Positions 41,960 through 52,017 of a stretch of DNA of 64,000 nt are shown one piece after another. A program made the position numbers and the translations under genes. Source of the DNA: Clostridium estertheticum. Lineage in GTDB: Bacteria > Bacillota > Clostridia > Clostridiales > Clostridiaceae. The notes under the pieces are model-generated. The model saw only the letters and a program-made list of their open reading frames with translations, had not been told where the DNA came from and did no database searches. The stretch is from assembly GCF_026650985.1 (NCBI RefSeq), contig NZ_CP086239.1, positions 3,534,001 through 3,598,000 of the forward strand, in the 5' to 3' direction. The first letter of the stretch is position 1. Each line of letters starts with the position of its first letter.

Positions 41960-42235
41960 GATGATATATTGAGACTTGCATACTCAATAAAAGAAGGTAA
42001 GGTTTCAGGATCATTAATAATGGGTAAGATTGGTTATTATGCAAGACAAAATAGTTTAGCTAAAGCCCTAAGCGAACTTGGAAAAATAGAAAAAACTATT
42101 TTTATCCTAGATTATTTATCAGACGAAGATTTCAGAAGAAAAATTCAGATAGGATTGAATAAAGGTGAAGCAATGAGTGCACTGGCTAGAGCTATATTCT
42201 TTGGAAAATATGGAATGCTTCATGGAAAAAGATAA
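41960..42235 (+). pseudogene. Tn3-family transposase C-terminal fragment
   Basis: [20 protein letters not shown] and [20 protein letters not shown] match the DDE C-terminal region of Tn3-family transposases, continuing to [22 protein letters not shown]. The upstream and final parts are missing. It begins right at the end of the transposase derivative to its left, which probably inserted in it. Confidence 0.75.
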
Positions 42236-42430
42236 TATTAGGGCAAAAATTCCTAGACCTCCTGCCAAAATAGCAACATTTCTGAAATTGGATACATTTA
42301 ACAAATAAAGAGCTACAGCTGGAGCTAATGCCATTGCCAAACTACTAGATAAACTGAAATACCCCATTCCTTCTCCAAAACGTTTTTTAGGAATTATATC
42401 CGTTGCAATACTGTTACTGAAAATCCTGTA
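42180..42430 (-). pseudogene. MFS transporter fragment
   Basis: The minus frame reads SIATDIIPKKRFGEGMGYFS then MALAPAVALYLLN and [20 protein letters not shown], typical of an MFS transporter mid-region (motif near TM5-6). There are no start or stop signals in place. Its edge overlaps the Tn3 fragment on the other strand, marking a recombination junction near 42200. Confidence 0.65.
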
Positions 42431-42475
42431 ACCAATGAAACACTATTAAAACATCTTCTTGGTTTTATTAAGTAG

Positions 42476-42919
42476 TTATCTATCCACTTTTGCAGCTGCA
42501 TTTTTAGCATATTTGCGAACCTTGCTTAAATCGGTTTCGTTTGGTTGATTCCGATTGATGAATACCCAAGACTGACCTTTACAAGTAAAAGGCTCCTCAA
42601 CAACCCTTATTTCTTTATTCTGTAAGAGCTCTTTTATGTCAGTGCCAATTTTAGCTAACCCTCCATATGTGGCAAAGATAGCTGCGTTTTTTATCATTTT
42701 CGGATCTAATCGGTCAATGAAAGAGCGTGTCCTTTCATTTGCTTTTCCAAAATATATCCCATCTCCAATGAAAAGTAAGTCGACAGGCTCAGAAAAAGAA
42801 ATAGGGTCTTCTCCTAACTGTTCAGCTTCGACATTTAACGTATCCGCTATTGCGCGTGCGAGTTTTTCCGTATTACCTGTTGACGAGTGATAAATTACTC
42901 TAATATTCATAGTTGCCAT
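42476..42919 (-). CDS. Flavodoxin
   Basis: IRVIYHSSTGNTEKLARAIA is the FMN phosphate loop of true flavodoxins, and LLFIGDGIYFGKANERTRSFID and TYGGLAKIGTDI supply the two flavin-ring loops. The start at MATMNIRV is supported by GGAGG six bases upstream; a start four codons earlier is rejected. The 147-residue protein transfers electrons between redox partners. The neighbours on its strand are relics, so it stands alone. Confidence 0.88.
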   Translation of the reverse strand: MATMNIRVIYHSSTGNTEKLARAIADTLNVEAEQLGEDPISFSEPVDLLFIGDGIYFGKANERTRSFIDRLDPKMIKNAAIFATYGGLAKIGTDIKELLQNKEIRVVEEPFTCKGQSWVFINRNQPNETDLSKVRKYAKNAAAKVDR

Positions 42920-43091
42920 ATTAACCTCCATTTTATAAACTCTTGATCTCTTGTTTCAGAGAAGTTATAAACTCTTCTTTTTCAATGTCTTCCAATTAAC
43001 CTTATAATAAAAATGGCAAACACTAAAATTGTGCCTACCATCTTTTACTGCATAGTCAGGAAATAAGTGGAGCTTTTTATTGCCCATTATT

Positions 43092-43457
43092 TTATGTAAT
43101 ATTCTCCACCAACTGTATTCTCATACCGTTTGGATCCTTTATAAAGAAATATCTAACATTCGGGTTAGGCCGGGTCGGCCCGCTGTCAACAGTGATATCT
43201 TTTTCTTTAACCAAAACAAGTGCCTTATCAAGAGACTCGACTTCAAATCCCCAAGAAATATCGTTGCCGATAACTGTATCCCTGCTCTCACCGTCGCAAA
43301 TAAGCTCAATTTTTGTTTCTCCTTTGCCTAAAAATGCAATCTCCACTCCAGGTCCTGCGTTAAATTTCCTTACCACCTCAAGCCCTATGACGTCTGTATA
43401 AAACTTGATTGATTCCTCCAAGTCCTTTACGTTTAGGGTACTCCAACAAAATCTCAT
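43092..43457 (-). CDS. Glyoxalase/VOC-family protein
   Basis: MRFCWSTLNVKDLEESIKFY then GLEVVRKF, and FIKDPNGMRIQLVENI match a single VOC domain with the two beta-alpha-beta modules. Metal ligands are plausible at Glu in KIELI and IQLVE. The start is placed at GGGAGGTGG plus ATG, dropping a 29-residue upstream extension. VOC proteins include glyoxalase I and dioxygenases; the aldehyde-detoxification context makes a glyoxalase-like role plausible. Confidence 0.88.
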   Translation of the reverse strand: MRFCWSTLNVKDLEESIKFYTDVIGLEVVRKFNAGPGVEIAFLGKGETKIELICDGESRDTVIGNDISWGFEVESLDKALVLVKEKDITVDSGPTRPNPNVRYFFIKDPNGMRIQLVENIT

Positions 43458-43624
43458 AAAACCACCTCCCAAAATATACAACATTATTATAGTGTAAAAA
43501 CAAATCGCGAACCCTTTAAAATAATTCTCACAAATATTATACAAGGTTAAAAATGTATGAATTTGTTACATAAAACTATATAATTTTACGCTTATTTCAA
43601 TATTCATTTAGTTATAATTGGCAA

Positions 43625-44494
43625 CTATGATCTTTGGCTTTGTATTGTTCTAAGAATAAAGGATGAAAAATCATTTGGTTTTCGTCCTAATATCCAAGTT
43701 AAAACATTTGGATTTCCGACAAATCCATGTTCATTATAATGTTGAAACATCTTTAATAGTGTATTAACTTTATAGTCTCCTACACCATGCTTTTTTAATT
43801 GTGCTGCAAACATTTCGTCCTGAGGCGTTTCAACTTTGATTTCAAGACCAAAATGCAGTTCCATAGCTGCCAGCATATCAGACAAAGATAAATTTTCAGG
43901 TCCACAAAGTTCATATGTGGCCCCTGTATAACCAGTATTTGTAAGAATTATAGAAACGGCCTCGGCTAAGTCTTCTAAATCAACCATACACATGCGAGTT
44001 TCTTGAGTAGTAAAAAACTTTTGTTGGAATATGCCTTTTTCACTAAGTGACTTCCAAGACTCTAGTATATTCTGCATAAATACTGCTGGCTGAATAATAG
44101 TATATGGGATTCCTGAATTCACCATAAGTTCCTCAACCTTGAGTTTTTTCTGATGATGTGGCATATCTTGAAGTACGGAATGCAATACTGAATGGTATAC
44201 GAAATGCTCTACTCTAGCATTGCGAGCAGCGTTTATTACCATTTGTCCTATCTCAACTTCATTGGGATTTACAGCAGAACATATGTGATATACTGTATTA
44301 ATTCCGATTAACGCTTCATCAACAGACTTTTGATTCATCATATCTCCTGCAAATACATCAATCTCGCCCAAGGATTTAATTTCCTGAATTTGTTCGGTTT
44401 TATGAACGAAAGCTCTAATCTGCTCGCCTTTAGATAATAAAGCCTTAATTATTGCACGACCAGTTTGCCCATTCGCTCCAGTTATAAGTATCAT
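43625..44494 (-). CDS. NmrA-family NAD(P)-binding oxidoreductase
   Basis: MILITGANGQTGRAIIKALL is the dinucleotide-binding motif. GDMMNQKSVDEALIGINTVYHIC and FVYHSVLHSVLQDMPHHQKK follow the NmrA/QOR2-like pattern, with Tyr and Lys roughly positioned as in atypical SDRs. 289 residues. Members sense NADP(H) state or reduce quinones. It starts 9 bp after the MarR-gene stop on the same strand, so the pair is an operon controlled by that MarR. Confidence 0.9.
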   Translation of the reverse strand: MILITGANGQTGRAIIKALLSKGEQIRAFVHKTEQIQEIKSLGEIDVFAGDMMNQKSVDEALIGINTVYHICSAVNPNEVEIGQMVINAARNARVEHFVYHSVLHSVLQDMPHHQKKLKVEELMVNSGIPYTIIQPAVFMQNILESWKSLSEKGIFQQKFFTTQETRMCMVDLEDLAEAVSIILTNTGYTGATYELCGPENLSLSDMLAAMELHFGLEIKVETPQDEMFAAQLKKHGVGDYKVNTLLKMFQHYNEHGFVGNPNVLTWILGRKPNDFSSFILRTIQSQRS

Positions 44495-44503
44495 AATAAT
44501 ATC

Positions 44504-45022
44504 TCACCTTTCTATATCATATAAATTATTTGGTAATAAATTAAGTAAAGAGGTTAGTTCCTTCAATTGACCGTCTTCAAGTCCGGACATAAGTTTAGCA
44601 ATTAAGGTGTAGTGTATAGGCAAAATCTCCTCCAATATACGTAATCCTTTTGAGCTTAGCCGAACCAAATAGCTTCTCTTATCACACGAGTTGGGGATTT
44701 TCTCTATGAAACCTTGATTTTCAAGTCCGCCTATTAATTTTGTCATAGTTCCCTTAGTAACTTCAGCTTTTTTGCTAAGGGATATTGGAGATAATTGATA
44801 ATCATTCTGTCGATACAAAAGCATTAAGATTGTAAATTTTCCTTCCGAAATATCATACTTAGAAAAATGTTCATCAAGTATTTTTGAAATATCAGACGCC
44901 GTCCTGAGGAGTGATATACAACCTTCAACTGCTCCTATATTTATACCCGGAAATCGGCTAGAATAATCTTTTAAAATCTCACGTTTCGGTACATCTCTAA
45001 GACTAAATTTAAAACTTTCCAT
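44504..45022 (-). CDS. MarR-family regulator
   Basis: KFTILMLLYRQNDYQLSPISL and SKKAEVTKGTMTKLIGGLEN form the winged helix, with FIEKIPNSCDKRSYLVRLSSKG as the wing. Helices at both ends make the dimer. 172 residues, with a longer N-terminus than typical MarR. A perfect palindrome at 45041-45064 overlaps its own promoter region, and the NmrA-type gene is 9 bp downstream, so it likely represses both. Confidence 0.93.
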   Translation of the reverse strand: MESFKFSLRDVPKREILKDYSSRFPGINIGAVEGCISLLRTASDISKILDEHFSKYDISEGKFTILMLLYRQNDYQLSPISLSKKAEVTKGTMTKLIGGLENQGFIEKIPNSCDKRSYLVRLSSKGLRILEEILPIHYTLIAKLMSGLEDGQLKELTSLLNLLPNNLYDIER

Positions 45023-45040
45023 AATAAAACCTCCTAATTT

Positions 45041-45064
45041 ATATAGTAAGCCAACTTACTATAT
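45041..45064. promoter_or_regulatory. MarR operator palindrome
   Basis: ATATAGTAAG-CCAA-CTTACTATAT is a perfect dyad with 10-bp arms, starting 18 bp before the MarR ATG. Typical size for a MarR dimer and consistent with autorepression. Confidence 0.8.
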
Positions 45065-45462
45065 TTGTAAAGATATATTTTGTTATAAATTTATATACAA
45101 ATAACTTATAAATTTAATTATGTATTTTGGAGTAATACAATTTGATTTATACTATTATGAATTTCGACTAAAGTTGAAATGTTTTTGCTTTGAAGAAAGC
45201 TAAAGACCGCAAACATATGGCCGCCTTATTTCTGATAAATTAAACTAGCTCAGCATATGTTTGTTGTAAAATCAGGTGTACTAACCGCCCTTTGGATGGT
45301 GCTACCGTATTCGGATTCTCTATTTTTCAGTAAGGGTTTTGCTGTAAGGGTATTTTTTAACAAGTTCTCCCTAGTAAAGAACCTTTTACCTGTAATGGAG
45401 GAATGATAACAGGCAATAAGACTGATTACAGATTTCCCTACTAAAATTATTTTAAAATACGC
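45065..45462. other. Gene-poor stretch with unassigned relic frame
   Basis: The stretch between the divergent MarR gene and the aldo/keto reductase promoter has no intact gene. On the minus strand a stop-free frame of about 60 codons (ending TTNIC-stop at 45250) reads NTLTAKPLLKNRESEYGSTI, without start or ribosome site and without a family I recognise. An inverted pair AACATATG/CATATGTT near 45214-45266 is present but short. Confidence 0.35.
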
Positions 45463-45493
45463 TTGACATAGAGTGCACTCGCAAGTGTAAGAT
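45463..45493 (+). promoter_or_regulatory. MerR-type promoter of aldo/keto reductase
   Basis: TTGACA and TAAGAT are 19 bp apart with the dyad AGAGTGCACTCG. This is the only plus-strand member of the 14 sites. It lies 61 bp before the ATG. Confidence 0.85.
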
Positions 45494-45541
45494 TAATCTA
45501 TCATACATTTGAATGTGAGTAGACTATTAAAATAATTTTGA

Positions 45542-46561
<1,020 letters not shown>

Positions 46562-46578
46562 ATATCTACTCTCATTAT

Positions 46579-46615
46579 AAAAGAGACAGCACATCAATTG
46601 ATGCCTGTCTCTTTT
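46579..46615 (+). terminator. Terminator after aldo/keto reductase
   Basis: AAAAGAGACAG pairs with CTGTCTCTTTT around a 15-base loop that itself contains the palindrome CATCAATTGATG. Located 18 bp past the stop. Confidence 0.88.
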
Positions 46616-46697
46616 ACATTATCTATTCATACCGCATTTCAAATTCCAATTTATAGGGGTACCTATAAGGAGTAAATGCGTCGCAATTTATTAGTTA

Positions 46698-46792
46698 ATT
46701 AAAATTGATTGAGGAAAAGAAACCGGATTTAGTAGTACTTGATATAATTATGCCTGTTCTTGATGGCTTGGGTGTTCTAGAGAGACTCAACT
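46698..46792 (+). pseudogene. Spo0A-like receiver-domain fragment
   Basis: The frame LIEEKKPDLVVLDIIMPVLD followed by GLGVLERLNS matches the phospho-acceptor region of Spo0A (kPDLVVLDIIMPhLDGLGVLE). Only about 32 codons remain, cut by the TraX gene end. It supports assignment to a spore-forming clostridial lineage. Confidence 0.7.
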
Positions 46793-47445
46793 CTAAATTT
46801 AGTATTAAGACCTCTTTCTCCATTATACAAAAATATAAACGGTACTACTGTTATAAATAAGAATTCTGAATTAAACATTAACATTTTTATCGTCTCCGAT
46901 ACTGTAGCATATGGTATATAGCTAGTTATAAAAAAGATTACACATAATATCACATATCCTATAATGGCTCTATTTCTTTTTTCTCTAAAGAAATATGTTA
47001 CTAATGTGAATGGTATCATAACTATTCCACCCTCAGTAAACACTCCTAAAGGAATAATAAGTATTGCAAGAATGATAAGTCCTAACTTTTTAAAGCCTTT
47101 ACTCTTTTTGCTATGCTCAAATAAGTTAATCACTGTAAGTCCTACAGCTAATGCCATAAATATATTATTATGAATTGCGACCTGCTTTGATATTAAAATT
47201 TTATTAATTATAAAGTCTCCTGCCTGCATAAATATAGCCCAACCAAATAACCTAATGTTATACTTTAATTTATTTCTTGTGTGAAATAATCCCACTACCA
47301 TTAAAAATGCAAATAGTGGGGTTACAAACCTTGAAAAGGGATGAAACCATAATGGAAATGCTAGGGGGAAAAAAGTATATAAGTGATCCATTAGCATTGC
47401 TATTAGTGCAATATTTTTTAGTTGAAATGCGTTTAGTTTTTTCAA
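46777..47445 (-). CDS. TraX-family membrane protein
   Basis: LNAFQLKNIALIAMLMDHLY and FPLWFHPFSRFVTPLFAFLM are typical TraX starts, and about seven hydrophobic helices follow. TraX-like proteins relate to membrane acyltransferases (acetylation of pilin in F plasmid), but most chromosomal ones are uncharacterised. 222 residues; AGGAG precedes the start. The 3' end overlaps the Spo0A fragment on the other strand by about 15 bp. No neighbour explains its role. Confidence 0.88.
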   Translation of the reverse strand: MKKLNAFQLKNIALIAMLMDHLYTFFPLAFPLWFHPFSRFVTPLFAFLMVVGLFHTRNKLKYNIRLFGWAIFMQAGDFIINKILISKQVAIHNNIFMALAVGLTVINLFEHSKKSKGFKKLGLIILAILIIPLGVFTEGGIVMIPFTLVTYFFREKRNRAIIGYVILCVIFFITSYIPYATVSETIKMLMFNSEFLFITVVPFIFLYNGERGLNTKFRVESL

Positions 47446-47465
47446 TGTTTTATTCTCCTCTTTTG

Positions 47466-47653
47466 TTATTTTATAATCATATTCTCGGCATACTTTAAAG
47501 TTATAAAGTAATATACAAAGTATCCAAGATAATATACACCTAGAGTGATAATTATAGGAAATACGATAGGTCTTGGTATTAACTTTTGAACAATAACCAT
47601 TGCAAATAAGCTATGTATAGTTCCAACAATTAGAGGGAGTAAAAAGATAACCT
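47466..47653 (-). pseudogene. BceB-type permease C-terminal relic
   Basis: The frame ends VIFLLPLIVGTIHSLFAMVI with VYYLGYFVYYFITLKYAE and a stop, the last two helices of BceB/VraG-type peptide-antibiotic ABC permeases. The rest is missing, and it points away from the kinase that should be its partner, so a rearrangement occurred. Confidence 0.7.
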
Positions 47654-47655
47654 TG

Positions 47656-47884
47656 TACTATAGAACTTAGTAAAAATGAGTTTAAAATTTTGAAAATTTT
47701 AATGACTAGTAATGGTAAAATAGTGAGCCGCGATAAATTAATGAAAAGGCTTTGGGATAATGATTGGTATGTGGATGATAATACCTTAACTGTAAACATA
47801 AATAGGTTAAGAACAAGACTAAAACAAATTGGACTTGATAATTTTATTCAAACAAAGCGTGGGCTAGGTTATATAATAATGTAG
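47656..47884 (+). pseudogene. Response regulator DNA-binding-domain relic (BceR-like)
   Basis: TIELSKNEFKILKILMTSNG then SRDKLMKRLWDNDWYVDDNT and TKRGLGYIIM form the C-terminal winged helix of an OmpR-type regulator of the BceR group. The receiver domain with its Asp is gone, and the frame joins directly to the permease relic on the other strand. The kinase gene 35 bp downstream is intact. Confidence 0.8.
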
Positions 47885-47919
47885 CAACCTTTATATTGCA
47901 TTAAAAGTTAGGAGAGTAT

Positions 47920-48924
47920 ATGAAATTTATAGATTTTATTAAAGATAAATTACCACTAATATTTTTAAATTTTTCTATTTTAATCTTTGTTATACTAGTA
48001 ATTATTTTTTCACCATTAAATTCAATTTTATTCGATACCATATTTTATATAACTATTGTAAACTTATTTTTTTTGAGATTCTACTTAATAATTAGTTATA
48101 TTAGGAAGAATAAATTTCTTGGTTTATTAAAGGAAGGTGTAGATAATAATAGTTTTAATGATGTAGGATTAATTAAAATGAACTATGAAGAAAAAATATA
48201 CCTTAATTTAATGAAAAACTACAAAATTCAGTGTGAGAATATAGTAAATGCTTCTACCGATTTTTTTAATGAAAATAAAGATGTATTAAACATGTGGATA
48301 CATGATATAAAGATGCCTATATCTATAATAAAACTCATAATAGAGAGAAACGAAAATGCATATTTTGAAAAAACTTTAGATAAAATTGATAATCAGGTTA
48401 CGAGAATTGAAAATTCAGTTAAAAGAGTTCTTTACTTATCAAGGATTGATGATTTCCATAGGGACTTTTTTATACATAAGGTTTATATTGAAGAAGTAAT
48501 AAAAGAAATAATAAAAAAATACTCGAAATATTTTATTGAAAATAAAATAAATTTAGATTTGGTAAATATACATAATAATATTTTATCAGATAAAAAATGG
48601 CTTAGATTTATATTAGATCAAATAATAAGTAATGCTCTTAAATATACACAGTGTGGGGATTCTATATCTATAGCTTGCGTAGATAAAGATAGTATCTTAA
48701 AGATAATTATAAGAGACACTGGTTGTGGCATAAAAAAAGAAGACTTAAGTAGAATTTTTGATAAAGGGTTTACTGGAAATAACGGTAGAAATAATGCCAA
48801 GTCTACAGGGTTGGGTTTATATTTAGTAAAAGAATTATGTGAAAAGTTAGATTATAAAATAACTGTGCATTCAATTTATAATGAGTACACAGAGTTTATC
48901 ATTAATTTCAACATAGGCAAATAA
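47920..48924 (+). CDS. BceS-like sensor histidine kinase (orphan)
   Basis: Two adjacent N-terminal helices (about residues 12-32 and 37-57) leave almost no outer loop, the intramembrane-sensing design of BceS. The H box is MWIHDIKMPISIIKLIIE, and the ATPase domain has ISNALKYT, RDTGCGI and STGLGLYL. 334 residues, complete. BceS normally works with a BceAB transporter and BceR; both are relics here, so the kinase is an orphan or pairs with partners elsewhere. AGGAG precedes ATG. Confidence 0.9.
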   Translation: MKFIDFIKDKLPLIFLNFSILIFVILVIIFSPLNSILFDTIFYITIVNLFFLRFYLIISYIRKNKFLGLLKEGVDNNSFNDVGLIKMNYEEKIYLNLMKNYKIQCENIVNASTDFFNENKDVLNMWIHDIKMPISIIKLIIERNENAYFEKTLDKIDNQVTRIENSVKRVLYLSRIDDFHRDFFIHKVYIEEVIKEIIKKYSKYFIENKINLDLVNIHNNILSDKKWLRFILDQIISNALKYTQCGDSISIACVDKDSILKIIIRDTGCGIKKEDLSRIFDKGFTGNNGRNNAKSTGLGLYLVKELCEKLDYKITVHSIYNEYTEFIINFNIGK

Positions 48925-48935
48925 ATTTCATATAT

Positions 48936-48990
48936 GTTGTAGAAACAGGTACCCACAAGGAATTATTGAAGCAAAATGGGGTGTATGCAG
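48936..48990 (+). pseudogene. ABC exporter C-terminal fragment
   Basis: VETGTHKELLKQNGVYAD matches the end of ABC exporter ATPase domains (ExGTHxELL...GxYA). Only about 18 codons remain, after which the frame enters the repeat segment at 49044. Confidence 0.6.
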
Positions 48991-49043
48991 ATACTTGTCA
49001 CATCAAAATCTACTCAAAAAATCGTATAAGATCACTTCTTTCT

Positions 49044-49084
49044 ATGGACAGTGATATAGTTAGGTATGGTTCGCCTCCACCAGA
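49044..49084 (-). repeat. 40-bp dispersed repeat, copy B
   Basis: On the minus strand this is about 90% identical to 5521-5560. Copy B is at the junction between the ABC exporter fragment and a duplicated tautomerase relic, which fits a mobile element end or recombination site. Confidence 0.55.
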
Positions 49085-49097
49085 AAAACCACAATTA

Positions 49098-49262
49098 ATT
49101 TAATTTTCCTGCTTCTAAAGTAATTACTGGCATATCTTTTCCTCCTTCTCTTACTATTGATTTTTATTTATTGTAAAGACTTTTCTAAGACATATGCCTT
49201 ATTCAAAACAATTCTTTTGTTCAATCACTTCACTTACTGAACACCCTACCACAAATAATTTT
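49098..49262 (-). pseudogene. Tautomerase N-terminus and flavodoxin C-terminus relic
   Basis: MPVITLEAGKLN-stop (49098-49133) equals the start of the tautomerase at 40017, and 49165-49262 matches the C-terminal part of the flavodoxin gene at 40237 with several changes. Together with the following promoter and MerR pseudogene they form a shortened copy of 40.0-41.5 kb. Confidence 0.85.
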
Positions 49263-49297
49263 CTTGCCCGTTGATTCTTTTTCAACAATAGAATAAA

Positions 49298-49328
49298 TAT
49301 AAACCCTTAAGTCAACTTCATGTCAAGT
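49298..49328 (-). promoter_or_regulatory. MerR-type promoter, relic locus
   Basis: TTGACA and TATATT are 19 bp apart with the dyad GAAGTTGACTTAAGG. It is the counterpart of the site at 40839 but has only relics downstream. Confidence 0.8.
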
Positions 49329-49445
49329 ACTTTTTTATTATTTAATTACGGATGACAAGAACTCTTTATTTTGCAACACGCAATATAAGATGATGAAAAA
49401 TTTTTTCATCATCTTATATTAATATTTTTCTTATATCTTAAATTG

Positions 49446-49859
49446 TTAAAACGTTTCCTGTTTTTTTCTGCTAGCTTTCCAATCAGCTATTACTTCATTT
49501 GTAACAGGCTCGCACTTCTGTTCATAAGTATCAATTTTATAGTTGATTACATCCAGAGTTTCCTGTATATCTTGCATTTTTTTATCTAATCTAGCTTTTG
49601 TTTCGATAAGTGTTTCTCTTCTTGCTTCCTTGGTTGATTCTCCCTGAATAGCAAGATGTATATATTCACGAATAGCCTCTAATGAAACTCCTGCTTTTTT
49701 AAACCTCATGGCAAACTTAATCCAGTTAATTGACATCTCATCCTAATCTCTAATTCCTGATTCAGTTCTACGAACCTTCGGAATTACACCTATTCTTTCA
49801 TAATATCTCAAATTGTCTATAGATATCCCTGTTACTTTCGAAGCCTCTTTTATTACCAT
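49446..49859 (-). pseudogene. MerR-family pseudogene (copy of paralogue 3)
   Basis: It has the same 414-bp length as the gene at 41000 and about 90% identity, but TAG at 49743-49745 replaces the Tyr codon in SGIRDY. A downstream start could make a product lacking the DNA-binding domain (MSINWIKFAMRFKKAGVSLE...), which might act as a dimer poison but more likely is not made. The upstream promoter dyad is intact at 49909. Confidence 0.88.
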
Positions 49860-49908
49860 TGCTCTACCTCCTTAAAAGTTTTTGTCTACTATTTTGATAT
49901 ATAAAATA

Positions 49909-49939
49909 ATATTACCACCTTAAGTCAGCTCTAAGTCAA
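49909..49939 (-). promoter_or_regulatory. MerR-type promoter of MerR pseudogene
   Basis: TTGACT and TAATAT are 19 bp apart, with the same dyad as at 41462. Sequence identity to that site is complete across the core. Confidence 0.82.
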
Positions 49940-49989
49940 GCACTAAATATAATATAAAGTTTATATTTCATATGACCTAAATTCAATTA

Positions 49990-50195
49990 TTAACTTTCTC
50001 TTTTGAATAAATAATATTACCAAAACCACCATCAACACGTTCAAATTGAAACACACCTTTTATTAAAAAAAGGCTTCACAATTCCAAATGACTTTATTTC
50101 ACTTAATTCTTTACTTGTTGTTGAATAAGCAATTTTGCGTATTGTAAAAACTATGTACGGATAAAATGCTCATCACAGGCATGCCTTTCAATAAT
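49990..50195 (-). other. Degenerate coding-like stretch
   Basis: Two minus-strand frames, AYSTTSKELSEIKSFGIVKP and GVFQFERVDGGFGNIIYSKE, are linked by a frameshift and end in a stop near 49990. They look like the end of a decayed gene. I could not identify the parent family. Confidence 0.35.
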
Positions 50196-51005
50196 TTAAT
50201 CAACTTTTTTAATTTCAACTGTAAAATTGCCCTTAATCCCTGCAAGCTTTTCTATTCCAGATTCAATTTTACCTAATACAATAAGTCCGCTTGCATAGCC
50301 AGAATCTTTATGATAAATGGCCAAGTTTCCCCAAGGAGCATATAAAGCCAAGTCTCCAATCGATGGATCACTGCCTGCTGGTGCACCTTGTGTTAATAAT
50401 TTCCTCGAAAGATAACTGATTTTTTCAGTTCCTGCATAATCTTCAAATTTTAATGTTAATGGAAGTAACTTTAAAAAGTCTCTACTTGTTGCATTATCAT
50501 TCATTTTTACAATTACTTCTTCATTGTTAAAAGACAATTTTATTTTAGTATCTTTTATAGTATCTAAATTATCATCATTAATTGTAAATTTCATCTGTAC
50601 CGCTTGGTTAATGTTTTTTAGAGTTTGAACATTTCCATTAAGTTTGTATATAAATTTTAAATCTTGAGAAATATTGAGGTAATAAGTTTCTCTTGGTGTA
50701 TATTTCTCTTCCGGAGCATATACTAATATACTTTTACCATCTTCAGTTACAGCTGTTCTAACATTAACTATGTTTCCTGCTGAATCTGTTACAGAAATAG
50801 CCTTATCTACAGAGCTCGAATCTAATTCTGTCTTAACTTTTATTGTCCAGGTCTTAGTTGAACTTATATTTTCCTTTTCCTCCCACTGTTTCACCTTTAC
50901 CACGGGTGTAGCCTCTACTTTATATTTGCAATAATTAGAAAGCACAGTTAAAAAAAACACAAAAACTAAAAATGAAATCATAAATCTTGACTTACTCAAT
51001 CTCAT
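50196..51005 (-). CDS. Secreted protein with Ig-like and cyclophilin-like domains
   Basis: A signal sequence (FMISFLVFVFFLTVLSNYCK) is followed by an SbsA-type Ig-like region with SSSVDKAISVTDSAGNIVNV, and a C-terminal cyclophilin-like domain, IKLSFNNEEVIVKMNDNATS to PSIGDLALYAPWGNLAIYHK. The last is the PF18050-type fold found in small bacterial lipoproteins. Peptidyl-prolyl isomerase activity is not established for this family. The start at ATG 51005 uses AAGGTGGTG. It follows the DUF3737 gene, sharing its MerR-type promoter at 52163. Confidence 0.82.
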   Translation of the reverse strand: MRLSKSRFMISFLVFVFFLTVLSNYCKYKVEATPVVKVKQWEEKENISSTKTWTIKVKTELDSSSVDKAISVTDSAGNIVNVRTAVTEDGKSILVYAPEEKYTPRETYYLNISQDLKFIYKLNGNVQTLKNINQAVQMKFTINDDNLDTIKDTKIKLSFNNEEVIVKMNDNATSRDFLKLLPLTLKFEDYAGTEKISYLSRKLLTQGAPAGSDPSIGDLALYAPWGNLAIYHKDSGYASGLIVLGKIESGIEKLAGIKGNFTVEIKKVD

Positions 51006-51177
51006 TATACTCACCACCTTCTTAATAAATTTAATAACCTTGTGAATAATTCTCAGTTTTTTATAAGGAATTTTATTAAAGATTCTGTAAATACTGACTT
51101 TCCATAAGATAATTAACGAAAAAAGGATGGTTCATCATAAGAAGTTACCGCCAGAGAGAAAAAAAATCAACTATACT

Positions 51178-52017
51178 TTATTTCTCCGTTATAATTTGTG
51201 TTTTTTCAGGATCTATTTTAGTTTTATCCATAATTAATTCGCTAATACCCTCTGCCCGGATTATCCCACCAGATGGATTTGTAACACTACCAATAGTACT
51301 GTTAATCTGTACATCTACTGTGGAATATTCAAATGATAGCGTAGTGTTCAATAATTGGCAGTCTTTCATTACAAGGTTGTCCATATAGCATAATCCCTGC
51401 AAGCTTTCAATAGTACAGTTTACAAAGGTCACATTCTTAGAATTCCATCCCAAGTATTCTCCCGAAATAAATGAATCATAAACTGTTACATTCTCACAGT
51501 TCCAGAATGCATCCTTTGCCAGAATTTTCGCATTATGAATTTCAATATTTTTTCCTCCATCGAAAGCGTAGTTTCCTGCCAGTTGGAATCCATCAATTTT
51601 AATATTTGTACTATTCATACCAAAGTAATCCCCTTTGGCTGTTACATTTTTCAAAGAAATCTCATCACAATTCCAGAAAGTCTCACCAGCATTTTGCATA
51701 GTAACATTCTCTAATTCAATACCCTTTGCACGCCTAAAGATCTTCGGTGCTTCAATTATAGTGTTTCTTATTGTAATATTCTCCGTATACCAGATTCCCG
51801 AACGAGCCATTTCAAGAAATGTACTGTCCTCTACTACAATGTTTTTACAGTACCATAATGGATATTTCCATTTAAATATACTGTGATCTATGTTAATATT
51901 CTGACTCTCTTTTAACGGAGACTCACCATCAGCAAACGTTGAATAGGAAACCTGTAAATCTTTGCTATTAAATAATGCTCTCTCTCCAATAAGTATCTGT
52001 TCTTTTACTAATTTCAT
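51178..52017 (-). CDS. DUF3737-family beta-helix protein
   Basis: The repeated pattern of NITIRNTIIE, GIELENVTMQN and NVTVYDSFISG indicates a right-handed beta-helix. The family DUF3737 is recognised by LVKEQILIGERALFNSKDLQ and FADGESPLKES. No catalytic motif is evident; relatives sit beside redox or sugar enzymes. It has 279 residues and is cytoplasmic by sequence. The MerR-type promoter at 52163 lies 146 bp upstream, making this a likely electrophile regulon member. Confidence 0.88.
   Translation of the reverse strand: MKLVKEQILIGERALFNSKDLQVSYSTFADGESPLKESQNINIDHSIFKWKYPLWYCKNIVVEDSTFLEMARSGIWYTENITIRNTIIEAPKIFRRAKGIELENVTMQNAGETFWNCDEISLKNVTAKGDYFGMNSTNIKIDGFQLAGNYAFDGGKNIEIHNAKILAKDAFWNCENVTVYDSFISGEYLGWNSKNVTFVNCTIESLQGLCYMDNLVMKDCQLLNTTLSFEYSTVDVQINSTIGSVTNPSGGIIRAEGISELIMDKTKIDPEKTQIITEK

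Noticed and set aside
45210-45270. Riboswitch-like fold between MarR and aldo/keto reductase genes
   Set aside because: Only a short inverted pair is seen and no known riboswitch core was recognised.
49446-49736. Truncated MerR protein as a real gene
   Set aside because: It lacks the DNA-binding domain, starts inside a former gene after a nonsense codon and has no ribosome site.
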